NCBI RefSeq assembly: GCF_003443995.1
Contig: NZ_QWEY01000006.1
Location: 1 to 64,000, forward strand
Length of the DNA stretch: 64,000 bases
Reading direction: 5' to 3'
Source of the DNA: Pseudotabrizicola alkalilacus
GTDB taxonomy: Bacteria > Pseudomonadota > Alphaproteobacteria > Rhodobacterales > Rhodobacteraceae
Of the stretch, positions 61,155 to 64,000 are shown one piece after another; positions within the stretch are counted from its first letter, which is position 1, and every line of letters begins with the position of its first letter. The position numbers and the translations under genes are program-made. The notes beneath the pieces were generated by a model that saw nothing but the letters and a program-made list of their open reading frames with translations, was not told the DNA's origin and did no database searches.

Positions 61155-61804
61155 CCGGCGTGCTGGAGCTGCAGGATCTGCAGATCACCCAAGGCCAGAC
61201 CCGGGTGGTGGCGCTGGACCTGACCATCGCCCCCGGCGAGGTGCTGACGATCATGGGCCCGTCCGGATCGGGCAAGTCCACCGCGCTTGCCGCGATCATG
61301 GGCACGCTTGCCCCTGCCTTCCGCACCACAGGCCGGGTGATTCTGGCCGGGCGCGACATCACCACCCTGCCCCCGCACCTGCGCCGGGTTGGCCTGCTGT
61401 TTCAGGATGATGTGCTGTTTCCCCATCTGTCGGTCGGGGCCAATCTGGCCTTTGCGCTGCCACCCTCGGTCAAAGGGCGGATCGCCCGGCGCGCGCTGGT
61501 TGACGCCGCACTGGATCAGGCCGATCTGTCCGGCTTTGCTGCGCGCGATCCGGCCACGCTGTCGGGCGGTCAGCGCGCCCGTGTGGCGCTGATGCGCACC
61601 CTGCTGGCGCAACCCTGTGCGCTGCTGCTGGATGAGCCGTTTTCGCGGCTGGATGCCGGTCTGCGCGCCCAGATCCGCAGCTTTGTGCTGTCGCGCATCC
61701 GCAAGGAGGGGTTGCCGGCGGTGCTTGTGACGCATGACCCGGAAGATGCACAGGCTGCAGGCGGCCGTGTGGTGACCCCGCTCGGCATTCCGGTCAAGCT
61801 TTAA
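61151..61804 (+). CDS. ynjD: ABC transporter ATP-binding protein, YnjD-like
   Basis: This 217-residue ATPase has Walker A MGPSGSGKST, signature TLSGGQRARVAL, Walker B CALLLDEPF and the switch His in VLVTHDPEDA. The ATG at 61151 overlaps the permease stop by 4 bases; a much longer open frame upstream is just the permease read in another frame. Its last 4 bases overlap, tail to tail, the sensor kinase gene. Confidence 0.92.
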   Translation: MTGVLELQDLQITQGQTRVVALDLTIAPGEVLTIMGPSGSGKSTALAAIMGTLAPAFRTTGRVILAGRDITTLPPHLRRVGLLFQDDVLFPHLSVGANLAFALPPSVKGRIARRALVDAALDQADLSGFAARDPATLSGGQRARVALMRTLLAQPCALLLDEPFSRLDAGLRAQIRSFVLSRIRKEGLPAVLVTHDPEDAQAAGGRVVTPLGIPVKL

Positions 61805-63123
61805 CGGGCAAGGATCAACTCGGCCCGCAGCCCACCCAAGGCTTCGGACCGGCCCAGTACCAAACGGCCACCATGACTGCGCGCCACATCGGCGGCAATC
61901 GACAGGCCCAGCCCCACGCCGCCGCCCCGGTTCGGGTCGCGTGCCGTTCCCAACCGGGTAAAGGGGGCCATCGCAGCCTCGCGCTGCGCCTCGGGAATCC
62001 CCGGTCCGTTGTCCTCCACCGTAAAGCGCAGGCTGCGCTCATTGGCCGAGAGTGTCAGGCGGACGCTGTTGGCATGACGAAAGGCATTGCCGATCAGGTT
62101 TTCGACCGCCCGCTGCACCGCCTGCGGCCGCAGGCGCAGCATGACCGGCGTTATCAGCCGCGACTCCCAGTCAAGGCTATGGCCTGACCGCGCCACATTG
62201 TCGACGATGCGCGCGGCGATTTGCGCTGGATCAGCCTCGACCGGCTCTTCCATCGCATCGCCCCGGACAAAGGCCAGGAACTCATCCACCAGCCGCTCCA
62301 TCTCGCGCACATCCGACAGCAGCGCCTGCACTTCGTCATCCTCGGGCAGCATCGACAGGCCAAGCCGCAGCCGGGTAATCGGGGTACGCAAGTCATGGCT
62401 GACCCCCGACAACATCAGCGTGCGGGTTTCAATCGCGCGTTCGATCCGCAAGCGCATGTCCAGAAATGCCGCCCCCGCCGCCCGCACCTCCAGCGCGCCA
62501 CGTGGACGGTAAGGCACGGCCTCGCCCTTGCCAAACGCCTCTGCCGCCTCGGCCAGACGCTTGATCGGCCGCAGCTGATTGCGCAAAAACATATAGGCGA
62601 TCAGCGTCATCAGCACCGAGGCCAGCATCATGATCACCAGCAGCTGATGCGGATTTGACGCAGACACCCGCGTTCGCGACAGGGAAAACAGAATCGGCCC
62701 GTGGCGGGTTTGTTCGGCTAGCAGAACCGTGCCCCTTATGCTGGCCAGATCAATCGACAGCACATTGGGCAAACGCTCGCGCAACTCCGCAATCACCGGA
62801 CGGGCGGTCAGATCCGCCCAGTCGCGCCGGTCGGTTGTCGCAACAGACCGCACAGGCAGTTCAACCCCGATCTCCACCGCCCCGGCCAGCGGCTGCACGG
62901 CCGCAAGCGCCGCCTCTACGCTGCCCGCCGCTTCCACCGCGTCGCGCATCAGCGCCAGCTCCATCACCACCCCGTGCACCAGCTGCTGCGTCACGCCTTC
63001 AAAATGGCGCTGGATAAAGGCGATCGAGACGATCAGCTGAATCGTGACCGTCGGCACGATCAGGATCAGCGCGGCACGGCCAAACAGGCTGCGGGGCAAA
63101 AAGGGCTTGAGGCTCAGGCGCAT
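61801..63123 (-). CDS. EnvZ-like sensor histidine kinase
   Basis: This 440-residue membrane kinase has a first membrane segment (about 13-35, FGRAALILIVPTVTIQLIVSIAFI), a periplasmic domain, a second membrane segment (about 160-180), HAMP, a HisKA box (SGVSHDLRTPITRLRLGLSML, with the phospho-accepting His) and HATPase_c (NLIGNAFRHA, DNGPGIP, GVGLGLSIAADVARSHGG). It resembles EnvZ/OmpB-type osmosensors. No response regulator gene is adjacent in the window; one could lie elsewhere. It is divergent from the metallo-hydrolase gene. Confidence 0.9.
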   Translation of the reverse strand: MRLSLKPFLPRSLFGRAALILIVPTVTIQLIVSIAFIQRHFEGVTQQLVHGVVMELALMRDAVEAAGSVEAALAAVQPLAGAVEIGVELPVRSVATTDRRDWADLTARPVIAELRERLPNVLSIDLASIRGTVLLAEQTRHGPILFSLSRTRVSASNPHQLLVIMMLASVLMTLIAYMFLRNQLRPIKRLAEAAEAFGKGEAVPYRPRGALEVRAAGAAFLDMRLRIERAIETRTLMLSGVSHDLRTPITRLRLGLSMLPEDDEVQALLSDVREMERLVDEFLAFVRGDAMEEPVEADPAQIAARIVDNVARSGHSLDWESRLITPVMLRLRPQAVQRAVENLIGNAFRHANSVRLTLSANERSLRFTVEDNGPGIPEAQREAAMAPFTRLGTARDPNRGGGVGLGLSIAADVARSHGGRLVLGRSEALGGLRAELILAR

Positions 63124-63168
63124 CCGGCTAGCCTAGCCGGGCAATACGGTAAATGAAAGCGGGCAACG

Positions 63169-64000
63169 ATGCAGGCGGGTGTGGCAGAGCAGGTTGCAAA
63201 GGGCATCCGCCGGATTCTGGCCCCCAACCCGTCAGCAATGACCGGGCCGGGAACAAATACCTATATCCTCGGCCATGGGGCGGGCGTGATCGTGGTCGAC
63301 CCCGGCCCGGCAGAGGAACAGCACCTGGCAGCCATATTGGCGACCCTTGATCCGTCTGAACGAGTCACCGCGATTCTGGTCACCCATGCGCATAAAGACC
63401 ATTCCGCCGCCGCTCCCCGGCTTTCTGCCCTGACGGCGGCACCCGTCTTTGCCTTTGGTGATGCGTTGGCGGGTCGCAGCCCGCTGATGCAGCGCCTGGC
63501 TGACAGTGGCTTTGTCGGCGGCGGTGAAGGTGTCGACCTCAGCTTCCGCCCCGACCGGCAGCTGACTGATGGCGAGGGGCTGATCTGTGGCGACGGCCTG
63601 TTGCGGGTGATCCATACGCCCGGGCATATGGGCGGCCATATCTGTCTGGGCTTTGGCGATGTGCTTCTGTCGGGCGATCATGCCATGGGCTGGGCGTCGA
63701 GCCTGATCTCACCGCCCGATGGCGACATGGCGGCCTATATGGCTTCGCTCGACCGGCTGCTGACACGCCGCTGGAGCCTGATGCTCCCCGGCCACGGCCC
63801 GGCCGTGACCGAAGTCGCCGCGCGCCTGCAGGCACTCTCCGACCACCGCCGCGCCCGAGAAGCCGAGGTGATGGCGGTTCTGCGCGCAGCCCCTGCCACC
63901 CCCGCCGACCTGACCCGCCGGATTTACCACGACATCCCCGCCGGATTGCACGCAGCGGCCACCAGAAACGTGCTGGCGCATCTCATTGATCTTGCGGCCA
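63169..64000 (+). CDS. Metallo-beta-lactamase-fold hydrolase, C-terminus cut by window edge
   Basis: The frame starts at the ATG at 63169 and is open to the edge (277 codons visible). The binuclear zinc site is clear: THAHKDHS (HxHxDH), HTPGHMGGH, SGDHAMG and LPGHGP. After the hydrolase domain (about 1-215) a helical region begins (RREAEVMAVLRAAPATPADLTRRI), resembling the winged-helix tail of LACTB2-type RNA/thioester hydrolases. The substrate is unknown. The start is weakly supported by the upstream sequence; a GTG at 63181 is an alternative. Confidence 0.87.
   Translation, partial: MQAGVAEQVAKGIRRILAPNPSAMTGPGTNTYILGHGAGVIVVDPGPAEEQHLAAILATLDPSERVTAILVTHAHKDHSAAAPRLSALTAAPVFAFGDALAGRSPLMQRLADSGFVGGGEGVDLSFRPDRQLTDGEGLICGDGLLRVIHTPGHMGGHICLGFGDVLLSGDHAMGWASSLISPPDGDMAAYMASLDRLLTRRWSLMLPGHGPAVTEVAARLQALSDHRRAREAEVMAVLRAAPATPADLTRRIYHDIPAGLHAAATRNVLAHLIDLAA

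Overview
The window is a chromosomal segment of an alphaproteobacterium of the order Rhodobacterales (Rhodobacteraceae-like). The reasons are a complete Rhodobacter-type gene transfer agent (GTA) structural cluster, a TakP-like TRAP uptake system, an NDUFA12 complex I accessory gene beside mlaD, the NlpC/P60 and TIM-barrel GTA tail genes, and the high GC of most genes. I see no tRNA, rRNA or CRISPR array.

Layout. 1-50: start of an IS5-type transposase that runs off the left edge. 125-13997 (minus): the full GTA head and tail cluster, g1 to g15 in canonical order, with a promoter and a terminator-like hairpin upstream of g1. Most of g15 is much poorer in GC than the rest of the window. 14206-16647 (minus): mltG and fabF. 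16798-18632 (minus): a thuB/thuA-like pair with a LacI-type operator. 18748-23252 (minus): a three-gene TRAP transporter with an oversized large permease, divergent from a two-component system (23497-25583, plus). 25595-27349: a small phosphotransferase and a Ca2+/Na+ antiporter. 27527-30151: ilvB-ilvN with a recognisable branched-chain leader peptide and attenuator. 30137-36011 (minus): a CFA-synthase-like enzyme, a PaaG-like hydratase, ccmH-ccmF and anmK. 36068-38352 (plus): tyrS and a PHP-domain protein. 38510-45997 (minus): a dehydrogenase, an MttB-family methyltransferase and two tandem FAD/GcvT-fused demethylating dehydrogenases, with a divergent LysR regulator. 47197-49845 (minus): preA-preT, dihydropyrimidine dehydrogenase. 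50094-52703 (plus): accB-accC-aat. 52598-56066 (minus): DUF2155, mlaD, NDUFA12, then clpX and clpP. 56252-64000: a photolyase-like protein with apparently swapped domains, a CDP-alcohol phosphatidyltransferase, a YnjBCD-type ABC transporter, an EnvZ-like sensor kinase and a partial metallo-hydrolase.

How the parts work together. The GTA genes build a phage-like particle that packages random host DNA; no integrase, replication or lysis genes are seen, which argues against an ordinary prophage. The 38.5-46 kb cluster looks like a route for demethylating a quaternary or tertiary amine, passing one-carbon units to folate. The TRAP genes and the divergent two-component system probably form one organic-acid uptake and sensing unit. 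The rest is mostly housekeeping: fatty acid synthesis, peptidoglycan, branched-chain amino acids, cytochrome c maturation, proteolysis and tRNA charging.

The most unusual non-coding signals are a family of intercistronic hairpin elements ending in a fixed box that twice supplies the start codon of the next gene, the ilv attenuator, and the short leader ORF plus terminator in front of the GTA operon.
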